DNA of 64,000 bases from Acinetobacter portensis (GCF_023158935.1 NZ_CP096120.1:1302001-1366000); one strand, 5' to 3'. Positions 1 to 14,916 are shown, numbered from the stretch's first letter. Program-made: numbers and translations. The notes: generated by a model from the letters alone, not told the origin.

Positions 1-1095
<1,095 letters not shown>

Positions 1096-1136
1096 TTAAT
1101 AACAAGATGCTTTAGAAGGCATCATTATGTAGCTAA

Positions 1137-1994
<858 letters not shown>

Positions 1995-2026
1995 TTAAAC
2001 TTCCCTAGTCTGATCCTAAAATCCAA

Positions 2027-3757
<1,731 letters not shown>

Positions 3758-3854
3758 CTATTCTTCGATCACTCGACAATTGATCAATTTATAATCGTTT
3801 TTAAGATTATGTCATTCCAATCATTTATAGGATTTTCATATTTTAATTTACTGT

Positions 3855-3860
3855 TATAAT
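3855..3860 (+). promoter_or_regulatory. Candidate -10 box for the lipoprotein gene
   Basis: A perfect TATAAT lies here, with TTTTCA at 3833-3838 as a poor -35 candidate 16 bases upstream. Transcription starting 6-8 bases after this box would begin near 3867. That is downstream of the in-frame ATG at 3862, so the promoter itself argues for the ATG at 3895 as the true start. Confidence 0.5.
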
Positions 3861-3894
3861 AATGAAATCCATTCAAGCTACTATTTTTACTATT

Positions 3895-4275
3895 ATGAAT
3901 AAAAAACTTTTAATTTGTGCGGCAATTGCTACAGGCTTATTATTAACTGCGTGTGTAAAAAAAGAAGCACCGAAAGATGAAGAGCAAAATGATGTTGCAA
4001 CATCTGAGCCAGTAAATCTTCAACCGCTTGAAAAGCCTGATCAAGAAACATCTCAAGCTGTTTCAGAACCTGTTCAAATTGAACGTATTGAAACAGAAAA
4101 CACAACAACTGAAATTCGTCGTTCTGTTCAAGATGCTGAGCAAACTCTAGCTACAGAAACTGAAACGCCAAAAGTTGAAGCTCAACCAAAAGCAAACCGT
4201 AGCGCAAACTCTGAATCTGAAGATGAAGCAGTTCAAGCTGCAATTGCAGCCGCAATGCCTGCTCTAGAGAACTAA
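3895..4275 (+). CDS. Small exported lipoprotein, acidic and low-complexity
   Basis: A predicted lipoprotein of 126 residues. The N terminus has two lysines, a hydrophobic stretch and the lipobox LLTAC, so Cys19 would be lipidated by Lgt and become the mature N terminus. The rest is rich in Glu, Gln, Thr and Ala with no domain I recognise, and it is probably disordered. It ends in an alanine-rich helix-like stretch. An upstream in-frame ATG at 3862 would give 137 residues, but it puts 11 extra residues before the signal peptide and lies too close to the TATAAT box at 3855. The gene is monocistronic and ends at the strong hairpin at 4311. No function can be assigned; a periplasmic-side envelope location is inferred from the lipobox. 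Confidence 0.8.
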   Translation: MNKKLLICAAIATGLLLTACVKKEAPKDEEQNDVATSEPVNLQPLEKPDQETSQAVSEPVQIERIETENTTTEIRRSVQDAEQTLATETETPKVEAQPKANRSANSESEDEAVQAAIAAAMPALEN

Positions 4276-4310
4276 GTTGTAATTTTGTAATACATACTTA
4301 CTTCATAATA

Positions 4311-4335
4311 AAAAACCAGCATATGCTGGTTTTTT
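4311..4335. terminator. Bidirectional intrinsic terminator
   Basis: A perfect palindrome, AAAAACCAGCAT followed by ATGCTGGTTTTT, has T runs on both strands. It lies between the lipoprotein gene and the convergent NTF2-like gene, so it can serve both. Confidence 0.85.
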
Positions 4336-4394
4336 ATTATCTTAATGAAATTAAGCTATTCAATATAGATAGAAATTTCTTGCTTAAAACGAAG

Positions 4395-4796
4395 TTATTT
4401 CATGCTTTGCATACGTTTTCCCATAAGTTCAGCCAAAGCTTCCAAACCACTTTTTGGACGAATCATTACTTCAAAATCAACAATTTTTCCATGTTCATTA
4501 AACTGAATCATGTCAATGCCCTTTAATTTTTTATCGCCAATATTTGCTGAAAACTCAAGTACGATATTCGCTCCATCTTCACTTAAAAACTCTCGATGAT
4601 AAGTAAAATTTTCAAACACTTGAATCACGTTACTCAAAATAAAAAATACAACCTGTTTACCTGAATATGGACTGTAAGCTACAGGTGATCTAAACACGAC
4701 ATCGTCACCTAGTAATTCATTTAAAATAGACATATCACGTGTTTCTAGCATTTCATGCCAACGCATAATTGATGTTTTTGTCATTTGAATTGTCAT
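4395..4796 (-). CDS. SnoaL/NTF2-like small protein
   Basis: About 133 residues from the ATG at 4796. The pattern of an N-terminal helix (RWHEMLETRD), then LGDDVVFRSPV, then beta strands ending in FEVMIRP resembles the SnoaL/nuclear transport factor 2-like cone fold. Members of that fold act as isomerases, hydrolases or binding proteins, so no reaction can be named. The ATG at 4796 has AAGGA 6 bases upstream. A second in-frame ATG at 4850 has an even stronger AAGGAGGGG about 10 bases upstream and would add 18 residues. Which one is used is open. It follows fadH by about 50-100 bases on the same strand, suggesting a shared transcript and perhaps a role in fatty acid or xenobiotic handling (inference). 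Confidence 0.75.
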   Translation of the reverse strand: MTIQMTKTSIMRWHEMLETRDMSILNELLGDDVVFRSPVAYSPYSGKQVVFFILSNVIQVFENFTYHREFLSEDGANIVLEFSANIGDKKLKGIDMIQFNEHGKIVDFEVMIRPKSGLEALAELMGKRMQSMK

Positions 4797-4837
4797 ATAA
4801 ATTCCTTTTTTATTATGAACTTTAATATCGAAATTTT

Positions 4838-4867
4838 GGAGGGATTCCATTACAGATAAACCCCTCC
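4838..4867 (-). promoter_or_regulatory. Hairpin that could hide a ribosome binding site
   Basis: On the minus strand GGAGGG (the Shine-Dalgarno of the upstream ATG at 4850) is complementary to CCCTCC, which lies within the first codons after that ATG. The 18-base loop contains the AUG. If it folds in the mRNA it would block the longer start and favour the ATG at 4796. Read on the plus strand the same bases are a GC stem followed by seven Ts, so an antisense terminator is an alternative. Confidence 0.4.
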
Positions 4868-4902
4868 TTTTTTAAATAGAGATAAATGCTCTTTTCTTAC
4901 AT

Positions 4903-6990
<2,088 letters not shown>

Positions 6991-7012
6991 TTATATTCGA
7001 GATTTGATTTTT

Positions 7013-7028
7013 ATGCAACATGTTGCAT
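7013..7028. promoter_or_regulatory. Putative PadR operator 2
   Basis: ATGCAACATGTTGCAT is a perfect 16-bp palindrome, 35 bases before the padR-like start codon. With the site at 6971 it forms a pair in the divergent intergenic region, the expected arrangement for a regulator that controls itself and fadH. Assignment to PadR is inferred from position and symmetry. Confidence 0.65.
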
Positions 7029-7063
7029 AATAAAACACATGAAAAATTACGCGTTGTAAACTT

Positions 7064-7603
7064 ATGTCTTTAGCACATGTTTTACTCACTAGCTTATTAG
7101 AAAAACCAAGTACGGGCATTGAACTTGCTCGACGCTTTGACCGTTCTATGGGTTTCTTTTGGAATGCAACGCATCAACAAATATACCGTGAATTAAATGC
7201 AATGCTCAAAAAAGGTTGGATTTCTACACTTGAAGATTCTGACTATATGGGGCGCAGTAAAACCTATCAAGTAGAATTATTAGGTCGAACCGAACTTGCT
7301 GACTGGATGCTTAAACATAGCGAGCCTGCACAATTACGTGAAGAACTGATGGTTCGTTTGCGCGCAGAAGCACAATTGGGTGGAAATACTGTATTACCAG
7401 AGCTTGAACAGCACTTATTTATACATAAAGAAAAATTAAAAACCTACCAACAAATTTTTGCTAAAGATTTTGCTCATACAAACAATGAAAGTCGCACCTT
7501 ATATATACATAAAATGATTTTACAATTGGGCATAGACTTAGAGATTGGTTGGATAAAATGGCTTGAAGAAGTAATTCCTGAGCTTAAAAAATTTAATGAC
7601 TAA
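7064..7603 (+). CDS. PadR-family transcriptional regulator
   Basis: 179 residues. Residues 1-85 are the PadR winged helix (LLTSLLEKPSTGIELARRFD, then THQQIYRELNAMLKKGWI, then a wing with GRSKTYQV). Residues about 95-175 are the helical C-terminal dimerisation part seen in the Vir-type PadR proteins. PadR proteins are usually repressors that release DNA on binding a small ligand. It is divergent from fadH, with two palindromic sites in the 136-base gap, and lies 57 bases before an alpha/beta hydrolase gene on its own strand. I infer that it represses fadH and itself, perhaps in response to a fatty-acid or aromatic compound. No clear Shine-Dalgarno precedes the ATG. Confidence 0.9.
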   Translation: MSLAHVLLTSLLEKPSTGIELARRFDRSMGFFWNATHQQIYRELNAMLKKGWISTLEDSDYMGRSKTYQVELLGRTELADWMLKHSEPAQLREELMVRLRAEAQLGGNTVLPELEQHLFIHKEKLKTYQQIFAKDFAHTNNESRTLYIHKMILQLGIDLEIGWIKWLEEVIPELKKFND

Positions 7604-7660
7604 TTTTATTTAGCAGTTTTCATAATGCTCTAAAGCTGTTTCCAATAAAAGGATGATGTG

Positions 7661-8581
7661 ATGCCTTATTACACTATGCAAGATAATGAAAAATTATATG
7701 TTCGTGAATTTGGGCAAGGTCAACCTGTATTGGTTTTATCTGGTTTAGGCATGCAAAGTTGGCAATGGTTGCCCTTTTTATACAATTTAAAAAATAAATA
7801 TCACTTTATTATTCCAGATTGGCGCGGTTTTGGTCGTTCAAAAAATTGTGCTATTCCAAAGATTGATGCTATTTCAAGTCATTGGCAAGATTTAAGTACA
7901 CTTATAGAAACTAAACAGCTTAAGCAATTTAAAGTTATCGGATATTCCATGGGTGCAACAACTGCCATGCAGGGCATGAAATATGGCAACTTATCTCAAC
8001 ATTTACAAAGTTATTTACACATTGACCAAACACCCAAAATTTCTATAGATGAAACGTGGCAATATGGTTTGTACGGACAAAAGCAGCCTGAATTTAAAAG
8101 ATTATTAAAGCAAATTTCTTCTTTTTTGAATGATCATTCCAATTTACAGACCTTTGAAAGTTTAAGTTTGGAAAAACGTCAAATGTTGTTAAAACTATGG
8201 TCAGAATTTATTGCTTTTCAATCGAGTAGTAACATCAGCCCTTTTTTATTTAAACTTGCGCTTAATAAACCTAAACTTCAAAAATATGTTTTACCTATTC
8301 ATCGTTTAGATTATTTAGCTTGGTATATAAATAACTACTTGTATCACAATGAAGATTATCGTCATGAAATTGCAAGCTTGAGCTGCTCGACTACATTTTT
8401 CAGTGGTGAGCAATCGACTTTATATCCTGTAGAAGGTCAAACTTTAATTGCACAAAGTTTAGAAAATTCACAGCAAATTATCTTCAAAAAATCAGGTCAC
8501 ACACCACTTATAAGTGAACCTATAAAATTCACTCAAGAAGTCCATCAATTTTTAAAAGCAGATATTAGTCTTAAACTTTAA
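7661..8581 (+). CDS. Alpha/beta hydrolase
   Basis: A cytoplasmic alpha/beta-hydrolase-fold protein of 306 residues, without a signal peptide. It has an oxyanion-hole segment (SGLGMQSW), DWRGFGRS at residues 53-60, the nucleophile elbow GYSMG with Ser96, and a late SGHTPL histidine near the C terminus, so a Ser-His-Asp triad is plausible. Substrate is unknown; the fold includes esterases, lipases, lactonases and C-C hydrolases. The ATG at 7661 follows AAAAGGA at a 7-base spacing. A GTG codon just before it is in frame but less well placed. It lies 57 bases behind the PadR gene on the same strand, so the two may be co-transcribed. Confidence 0.85.
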   Translation: MPYYTMQDNEKLYVREFGQGQPVLVLSGLGMQSWQWLPFLYNLKNKYHFIIPDWRGFGRSKNCAIPKIDAISSHWQDLSTLIETKQLKQFKVIGYSMGATTAMQGMKYGNLSQHLQSYLHIDQTPKISIDETWQYGLYGQKQPEFKRLLKQISSFLNDHSNLQTFESLSLEKRQMLLKLWSEFIAFQSSSNISPFLFKLALNKPKLQKYVLPIHRLDYLAWYINNYLYHNEDYRHEIASLSCSTTFFSGEQSTLYPVEGQTLIAQSLENSQQIIFKKSGHTPLISEPIKFTQEVHQFLKADISLKL

Positions 8582-8739
8582 AAATAACTACTAAGATCTA
8601 CATTAATTCGCTATATTTTTAATCTAAGTACATATAAAACAACATACTTTATTAACATGTTTCCCCTATAGTGAATGGTATGAATACGCTAAAATTCACA
8701 ACAATTTCACCTTTGCACAATATAAATTAAGGAAGAACT

Positions 8740-9396
8740 ATGGCACAGTTTGCTGTCATTGGATTAGGCAGTTTTGGCGCAACAGTTGCAACAGAACTTG
8801 TTGGTTTAAAACATGATGTTATTGGCATTGATATTGAAAAAAAATATGTAGAAAGCATTTCCGATGTGCTTACACACTCCGCTATTGCCGATGCAACCGA
8901 TGAGCATGTTTTAGATGAACTCAATATTACCCAATGTGATGCTGTAGTGGTTGCAATTGGTGAAGACATTGAAGCCAGTATTTTATGTGTGTTACATCTT
9001 AAAAATTTAGGTGTAGAAAAAATTTGGGTAAAAGCAAAATCTAAAGCACATCACATGATTTTGACTCACTTAGGTATTTGTAAAATTATTCATCCTGAAG
9101 AAGATATGGGTGTTCGTGTAGCGCAAAGCCTGAGCTATCCAATGGTAAGCCGTTATATGGCGCTCAATGATGACCATTATTTGGTTAAAGTTGAAATTAC
9201 AGAAAACTTAGCAGGTACACGCTTTCATAGCGTAATGGATCATGTTCCTGAAGTTCGTGCAATTTTGCATAAACGTGAACAAGAAATTATTTATAGCATT
9301 GACCCAAATTTAATTTTACAAGATGGCGATGTATTGGTTATTGAAGGCTCTATAGAACCTTTGCGTCGTTTATCTAAACACTTTACTGCAAAATAG
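8740..9396 (+). CDS. ktrA: Potassium uptake regulatory subunit, KtrA/TrkA type
   Basis: A peripheral, nucleotide-binding gating subunit of a Ktr-type potassium channel/transporter. Its 218 residues match single-copy KtrA (about 220) rather than double-length TrkA. Residues 1-135 are the RCK_N Rossmann domain with GLGSFG (8-13) and the acidic end of strand 2 (GIDIEKK). Residues 136-218 are RCK_C. It binds ATP/ADP or NAD(H) in characterised relatives. Its stop lies 10 bases before the TrkH/KtrB-type gene, so the two form an operon. GGAAGAACT precedes the ATG. The Ktr name is chosen on length and pairing; general annotation might call it TrkA. Confidence 0.88.
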   Translation: MAQFAVIGLGSFGATVATELVGLKHDVIGIDIEKKYVESISDVLTHSAIADATDEHVLDELNITQCDAVVVAIGEDIEASILCVLHLKNLGVEKIWVKAKSKAHHMILTHLGICKIIHPEEDMGVRVAQSLSYPMVSRYMALNDDHYLVKVEITENLAGTRFHSVMDHVPEVRAILHKREQEIIYSIDPNLILQDGDVLVIEGSIEPLRRLSKHFTAK

Positions 9397-9406
9397 GAAT
9401 ATTCCT

Positions 9407-10747
9407 ATGAAGCAATTTCGTAATAAACAAAATAATACAGTTAATTTAAGCCCACCAAGTTTATTGGCGCTAGGATTTCTAAGCTTTATTATTTTGGGAA
9501 CTTTTCTATTAAAGCTTCCTTTTGCAAATCACGGTGATTTATCTTGGTTTAATGCCTTATTTACCGCAACTTCGGCAGTCACCATTACAGGACTTTCTGT
9601 AGTAAATGTAGGTGAAACTTATACCGTTTTTGGAAAAGTGATTATTATGATGCTTATTCAATGTGGCGGTTTAGGTTTTATGACCTTTGCCATATTGGCA
9701 GCGTTAAGTTTGTCTCCAAAAATTGGCTTAAAACAACAAGTTATGGCGCAAGACACTATTGGGCAAACCAGTTTATCTAAAGTGTCATTTACCATTAAAG
9801 GTGTACTGCTTTATTCATTATTTTTTGAAGCCATTGGCACGGTTATTTTAACCATCGCATGGATGGAAGATTACGACTTTGCTAAAGCTTTTTTCTACGC
9901 CGCATTTTATAGTGTTTCAGCTTTTAATAATGGTGGATTCTCTTTATTTCCCAATAGCTTAATGAGCTTCCACGACAAGTACTTTATTACCTTTACCATT
10001 AGTATGTTGTACATTATTGGCGGTATTGGCTTTGTAGTACTCATGGATATTAAACGTGCCAAACGTTGGAAAAAATTGTCTGCAAATAGCAAACTCATTA
10101 TTTCAACTATTGCAGGTTTGAACTTAGTTGCATTTATTCTTTTATGGGCAATTGAAGCAAATAATCCATTAACTTTAGCACCAATGAGTATGGGCGATCA
10201 GGCTCTAAATGCTTGGTTCCATGCCACAGTTCCCCGCTCTTCAGGTTTTAACAGTTTAGAACTAAGCAATATGAGCGGTGCTTCCACTCTTATCACCATG
10301 ATTTTAATGTTCATTGGTGGTGGCTCTTTAAGTACCGCGGGTGGTATTAAAGTTGGAACATTTATCATTGTTGTTTTAAGTGTAATTACCTTTTTAAGAC
10401 GCTCTGAAGAACTACGTATTTTTAATCACTCTGTAGCAAAAGCAACATCATTTAAAGCACTTGCTGTGGTTTCAATTACGGCAATTTTAATTTTTATGGG
10501 GCTATTTAGCTTATTGCTTTTAGAACCTAATCATCACTTTTTAGACTTACTTTTTGAAGCTGTTTCTGCTGCTTGTACGGTAGGTTTATCACGCGGGATT
10601 ACAGGTGAATTACAACCTGCAAGTTTATTTATTTTAATGTTGCTCATGTTTGCAGGCAGATTAGGGCCTTTAACCCTGGCATATTTAATTGCAACACCTA
10701 AGAAAAGTCGTATTAAGCATCCACAAACAGATATTCAAATTGGTTAA
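9407..10747 (+). CDS. ktrB: Potassium transporter membrane subunit, KtrB/TrkH type
   Basis: The membrane pore subunit for sodium- or proton-linked potassium uptake. The 446 residues carry four repeated M1-P-M2 units typical of the Trk/Ktr/HKT superfamily. The first selectivity-filter loop is seen in ATSAVTITGLSVVNVG, the second near SAFNNGGFSLFPNS, the third near PRSSGFNSLELS and the fourth near SAACTVGLSRGITG. The glycine-rich intramembrane gate segment GGGSLSTAGGIKVGTF is also present. It follows ktrA by 10 bases and ends at a bidirectional terminator. Length and pairing with a short RCK protein favour KtrB over TrkH. Confidence 0.88.
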   Translation: MKQFRNKQNNTVNLSPPSLLALGFLSFIILGTFLLKLPFANHGDLSWFNALFTATSAVTITGLSVVNVGETYTVFGKVIIMMLIQCGGLGFMTFAILAALSLSPKIGLKQQVMAQDTIGQTSLSKVSFTIKGVLLYSLFFEAIGTVILTIAWMEDYDFAKAFFYAAFYSVSAFNNGGFSLFPNSLMSFHDKYFITFTISMLYIIGGIGFVVLMDIKRAKRWKKLSANSKLIISTIAGLNLVAFILLWAIEANNPLTLAPMSMGDQALNAWFHATVPRSSGFNSLELSNMSGASTLITMILMFIGGGSLSTAGGIKVGTFIIVVLSVITFLRRSEELRIFNHSVAKATSFKALAVVSITAILIFMGLFSLLLLEPNHHFLDLLFEAVSAACTVGLSRGITGELQPASLFILMLLMFAGRLGPLTLAYLIATPKKSRIKHPQTDIQIG

Positions 10748-10778
10748 TGTTTGCTTGTTGTCCTTTTCATAAGCCAGT

Positions 10779-10807
10779 AAAAAGCCACTTCTAAAAGTGG
10801 CTTTTTT
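10779..10807. terminator. Bidirectional terminator between ktrB and pldA
   Basis: AAAAAGCCACTT and AAGTGGCTTTTT form a stem with a four-base loop, with T runs in both directions. It separates the convergent ktrB and pldA genes. Confidence 0.85.
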
Positions 10808-10823
10808 ACATCTAAATTTTTAA

Positions 10824-11948
10824 TTAATACCAATCGAGCAAAGACACACCTAAACCAACATAAGTTGCTTTGTGGTTATAGTCGATTAAGCTTTCACCAT
10901 AACCATGAAACAATTGAAATTTACCACGCAAACGCCCGCTAATTGGGAAGTTCCAATCGAACTGAGCCGCACCACGTGAATCATCACCGCCTTTTAAGCT
11001 ATGACGTAGCATCAAACTAAAATCTTGATCTTTATAACGATAAAATGCGGTTAAATCACCACGACCAATATAATTTTCAATATCTGGATTATTGTCATCT
11101 TCGGCATTTTCAGAAATTCTGAACCAAGGGCGAACAATCATTGCAAAGTTTTCTCGTTCAAAACCAACATTCACAATGACACGATTCCAACTACGTGACC
11201 AAGGATCTGAACGACCATTCGATTGATGGTTAAAAGTTAATCCCAATAAACGACCATTTAAACCAAACATTTCGTAATTTGTACGGAACATTAAACTCGC
11301 TTCAGGTTCGTAATTGGTTTCACGAAATGGACGAGATTCATCGCTGTTATACATTTGCCAACGAGATGATTGCGTATAACCCACCCATAAATCACCGTTA
11401 TTGCCAAAAATACTTTCAAATGCTTTGGTTTTTAATGAAAGTTGATATTTCATTTCCGTTGAATCTAAAGGCATAGCTTCATCGGGACTAATTACATTTT
11501 GTGAATTACCGCTTGTAGGCTGTTCATGCTTCTTAGATGTCCAAAATGCGGGAAGAACATATACAGGCTGATATGCGCGAACTTGCCATGTACCAAGTTT
11601 ACTTTCAGGTGAAAGCTCCCAACGGCTATCTAACAAAGATGTATTTGGAGTAAATGTTGCCGCTTCTACAGCAACAACATTGTTCTTAATTTTATCTGCG
11701 AAGCTATCTGTTTCAGAACTTAGTGAAAGTGCTGCTTCACGCTCTGAAACCAATGGCTGAACATCTGTAGTTGGAACTTTAAATAGCGCATCATAACAAG
11801 CGAGTCGATCTGCATTCGATTGTAATGCCACACATGCATCTGCACTTGCAGGCGAAATTTCACCTGCTGCATGAAGTTGCATCATAGAAGCAGATCCAAG
11901 TAAAACTGTACTTAAACCCAATACAACTGGCTTATTTTGAAATGGCAT
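10824..11948 (-). CDS. pldA: Outer membrane phospholipase A
   Basis: A calcium-dependent phospholipase A1/A2 of the outer membrane that removes misplaced phospholipids from the outer leaflet. The 374 residues comprise a signal peptide (cleavage near LHAAGE, residues 26-30), an N-terminal region of about 90 residues with a paired-cysteine segment (CVALQSNADRLACYDALF) and a 12-strand barrel ending in the C-terminal aromatic DWY. The active-site motif is complete: His241, Ser243 and Asn255 in NHQSNGRS and SRSWNR have exactly the spacing of His142, Ser144 and Asn156 in E. coli OMPLA. The extra N-terminal region makes it longer than E. coli PldA (289). It lies 28 bases downstream of the M16 peptidase gene and may share its transcript. 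Confidence 0.95.
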   Translation of the reverse strand: MPFQNKPVVLGLSTVLLGSASMMQLHAAGEISPASADACVALQSNADRLACYDALFKVPTTDVQPLVSEREAALSLSSETDSFADKIKNNVVAVEAATFTPNTSLLDSRWELSPESKLGTWQVRAYQPVYVLPAFWTSKKHEQPTSGNSQNVISPDEAMPLDSTEMKYQLSLKTKAFESIFGNNGDLWVGYTQSSRWQMYNSDESRPFRETNYEPEASLMFRTNYEMFGLNGRLLGLTFNHQSNGRSDPWSRSWNRVIVNVGFERENFAMIVRPWFRISENAEDDNNPDIENYIGRGDLTAFYRYKDQDFSLMLRHSLKGGDDSRGAAQFDWNFPISGRLRGKFQLFHGYGESLIDYNHKATYVGLGVSLLDWY

Positions 11949-11976
11949 TTAAAGCTCCTCTTATAATTTTATTGGC

Positions 11977-14916
11977 TTAATTAACTTGCTTAATTTCAAA
12001 ACCAAGTTCTTGCAATAATTCACGTTTTGCAATTGGCGCAACAACTGACTTAGAAGGCTTTTGCTGACGTAAATATACATCTGCAACACGTTTTAAGTCA
12101 TCTAAATTCACAGCCAATAAACGTTCACGTAATTGCGCTCTAAATGCAGGTGTACGCGCATGTAATAATGAATAACATGCTGTAATTGCTTCGCCCGCAG
12201 GAGAACCTGGTTTATCCATGCTTGCAATTAAGCCCAAAATCGCTTCTTCAAGCTGATGCGGTTGTTGTTCTGCATTAAACAACCAATCTACACTTGCTTC
12301 AAAGTCTTGGAATGTTTCAGCTAAACGTGGGTCACGGTAGCTATAGAAGCGGAATGAACATGCATTACCGTCATAGCTTGCACCACCACCATAAGCACCG
12401 CCTTTTTCACGAATAGCACTATGTAAGAAACCATTACGTAAATACGCAGCAAGCACCATCAATGGTGCAGCATCAGGATGTGACACTTCTACCGCAGCAT
12501 AAGCAGATGAACAGAATTGAACATTCGCTTGAATCAACCATGCTTCATCATTCTCGCTATTTTCAAAATTCACTTGAGTAAGTTCAGCATCAATTTGATC
12601 AATGGCTAACTTATCCCAAACATTTTGGATTTCTTCAATTAAACGATCAGATTGATGTTCTTCACAAACCAATAAGAATTGTTTTGGTGCTTTCAATAAA
12701 CGGTTATGAATCACTTTTAATTCTTGAATAAGGTGATTATAAGCAGCTTCATCATTTTCGATTTTGCTTACTAATTCGCCCAACCAATTTAATGCGCCTA
12801 AACCTGTTGTATTGTAATCACGTAGCGCTAAAGCACTGTGGTTACGCCCTGCAATTTGCATTGCATAGCTATGACCCGAACCAGATAAGCGTGAAGACCA
12901 ACGTGTTTTACGTTGCTGTAAAAGCTCAATAATGCGATCTTTTTCATCGAAACGTAATTGTTCAAAAGCAACTTTCAATAAGCGAATTGCTTCTAAGTTA
13001 TTCACTAAAGATTTCGTTGTTAGCGTCAACCAAGCTGTAATTTTACCTTTATCGTCCACTTTAGAACGTAAAGATGCACCCATACCAATGCCACCGCTTA
13101 CCGCAGTTTGCAATTGTTGTAGTTCTAAATAACCATATTCACCTGCGCCAACTTCGCCCATTAAAATAGACATTAAGTTGAAGTATGGAGATTTTACAAT
13201 TTCATCCGGAATTTGAATAAGCACTTGATTGTAATAAATACCATTTGTACCTGCATGATATAAATTCAACGGCGTATCTAAACGATTCGAAATAATTTCA
13301 CGTAATTGACCTTGAACAATATGCATTTGTGCGGGCACATCTTCTAAGCCAACTTTTGGCAATAAGTTCAAATCATCAGGTGTATCTTGACGAATTTTTA
13401 AAGCCTCAGTTTGTGCAATAATTTCAGCTTTATCTGCTTCTGTTAGTTTTGCACCAATTTCAGCTAAACGTGCTTTTTCTTCTTCGGCTTCTTTTGCAGA
13501 TTTTGTTGCATCGGGCACTAAAGTCATTTGCACACGATGTGGATTATCAATTAAATGTTCTTTAATTAAGTTAGACAACCACATTGGGTCTTTTAACTCT
13601 TCTTTTACATTGGCAATTGCTGTATCTACATCCCATACATCTACAGGATCTGAATGGTGAATTGCGCTGCTTAAGCCATTTAAAATTAGGCTTAAACCAT
13701 ACGGCATACCATCGCCATTAATTTCACGTTGATGCAATTCAATTTGATGCAAAATCGCATCAACCATTTGTGAATCTACAGGTTTAGATGCAACATCTTC
13801 TAGAACTTTAAATACACCATTTTTAAATTCTTCAGCATGTTCAGGATTTGAACCTTGTACGCCACAATAGAATGTCATTTCATAGTTAGAATCATCTACG
13901 CCCATAATTGGACCTGTAGATTGTGCGTATCCACAAGTTTCTAAGTAATGACGCAATGGTGATGCAGAATCTTCAAGTAAAATACCTTCGACAAGACGCA
14001 TGCCTAAACGAATTTTAATGTCGCTTGCCTGTGGCAATAACCAAGAAATAATGTGATAAGTCTTGTCTTTTAAGTCTTCAGCATCTACAGCATAGGTTTC
14101 TGTTACTGCAATTGGCGCTGCTAAACGTGTTTCAGGCTTAGAATGAAGCGTTTCACCTTTATCGAATTTAGACAAAGCCAAAGTTTCAAATTGCTCTTGA
14201 AGCTTATGTGCAGGTTCATTACCAAAAGTCATAAACACCGCATTACTTGGATGGTAATGCGATTTATAGAAACCTACTAACTCATCGTAAGTTAAGTCAG
14301 GAATATCTTTAGGATCACCACCTGAATTGTAGTGATACGTTGTTTCAGGGAATAAATGATGTGCCAATTGATGATACAACTGATCTGAAGGTGAACTCAT
14401 TGCACCTTTCATTTCATTAAATACTACGCCTTTATATACAGGCTCACCATTTTCTAGCTCAATACGAATACCTTCTTGCGCAAAATCTAAAGGATTTAAA
14501 TTTGCTGCAAAAGTTGCATCTAAATAAACTGAAAGTAGGTTTTGAAAGTCTTTTTTGTTTTGCGTTGCAAATGGATACGCTGTCCAGTCTGCCGATGTAA
14601 ACGCATTCATAAAGGTATTTAATGAACGACGAATCATTAAAAAGAATGGGTCACGTACAGGGAATTTTTCAGAACCGCAAAGTGCGGTATGTTCAAGAAT
14701 ATGCGCTTCGCCTTTTGAATCCATAGGTTGCGTGCGAAATGCAACTAAAAACACGTTTTCGTCATGATTCGTTGCTAAGTGATAATGCACCGCACCTGTC
14801 ACTTTATGTTTATATTCGCACACTAATATGTCTAAGGCTTCAACATGGTGTTGACGTACCAACTGAAACGCTGGATGAACAGTTTGAGTAATAGTTTCAG
14901 TGACATCTACAGTCAT
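11977..14916 (-). CDS. M16C zinc metallopeptidase (presequence-protease-like)
   Basis: A pitrilysin-superfamily peptidase of 979 residues with no signal peptide, so probably cytoplasmic. The inverted zinc motif HILEH gives His72, Glu75 and His76, and Glu168 in GVVFNEMKG is the likely third ligand. The length and the EHTALCGSEKFPVRDPFF segment match the PreP/Cym1 (M16C) group, in which two halves close over short unfolded peptides. A late EKGGAYGGGASYDG segment is the substrate-binding Arg/Tyr-type motif of the C-terminal half. Expected role: degradation of signal peptides or other oligopeptides. It lies upstream of pldA on the same strand with 28 bases between them. Confidence 0.92.
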   Translation of the reverse strand: MTVDVTETITQTVHPAFQLVRQHHVEALDILVCEYKHKVTGAVHYHLATNHDENVFLVAFRTQPMDSKGEAHILEHTALCGSEKFPVRDPFFLMIRRSLNTFMNAFTSADWTAYPFATQNKKDFQNLLSVYLDATFAANLNPLDFAQEGIRIELENGEPVYKGVVFNEMKGAMSSPSDQLYHQLAHHLFPETTYHYNSGGDPKDIPDLTYDELVGFYKSHYHPSNAVFMTFGNEPAHKLQEQFETLALSKFDKGETLHSKPETRLAAPIAVTETYAVDAEDLKDKTYHIISWLLPQASDIKIRLGMRLVEGILLEDSASPLRHYLETCGYAQSTGPIMGVDDSNYEMTFYCGVQGSNPEHAEEFKNGVFKVLEDVASKPVDSQMVDAILHQIELHQREINGDGMPYGLSLILNGLSSAIHHSDPVDVWDVDTAIANVKEELKDPMWLSNLIKEHLIDNPHRVQMTLVPDATKSAKEAEEEKARLAEIGAKLTEADKAEIIAQTEALKIRQDTPDDLNLLPKVGLEDVPAQMHIVQGQLREIISNRLDTPLNLYHAGTNGIYYNQVLIQIPDEIVKSPYFNLMSILMGEVGAGEYGYLELQQLQTAVSGGIGMGASLRSKVDDKGKITAWLTLTTKSLVNNLEAIRLLKVAFEQLRFDEKDRIIELLQQRKTRWSSRLSGSGHSYAMQIAGRNHSALALRDYNTTGLGALNWLGELVSKIENDEAAYNHLIQELKVIHNRLLKAPKQFLLVCEEHQSDRLIEEIQNVWDKLAIDQIDAELTQVNFENSENDEAWLIQANVQFCSSAYAAVEVSHPDAAPLMVLAAYLRNGFLHSAIREKGGAYGGGASYDGNACSFRFYSYRDPRLAETFQDFEASVDWLFNAEQQPHQLEEAILGLIASMDKPGSPAGEAITACYSLLHARTPAFRAQLRERLLAVNLDDLKRVADVYLRQQKPSKSVVAPIAKRELLQELGFEIKQVN

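Noticed and set aside
8582-8739. Riboswitch (for example ydaO/ktr type) before the potassium uptake genes
   Set aside because: The 158-base AT-rich gap shows no conserved GC-containing helices; the ydaO element is typical of Firmicutes and was not recognisable here.
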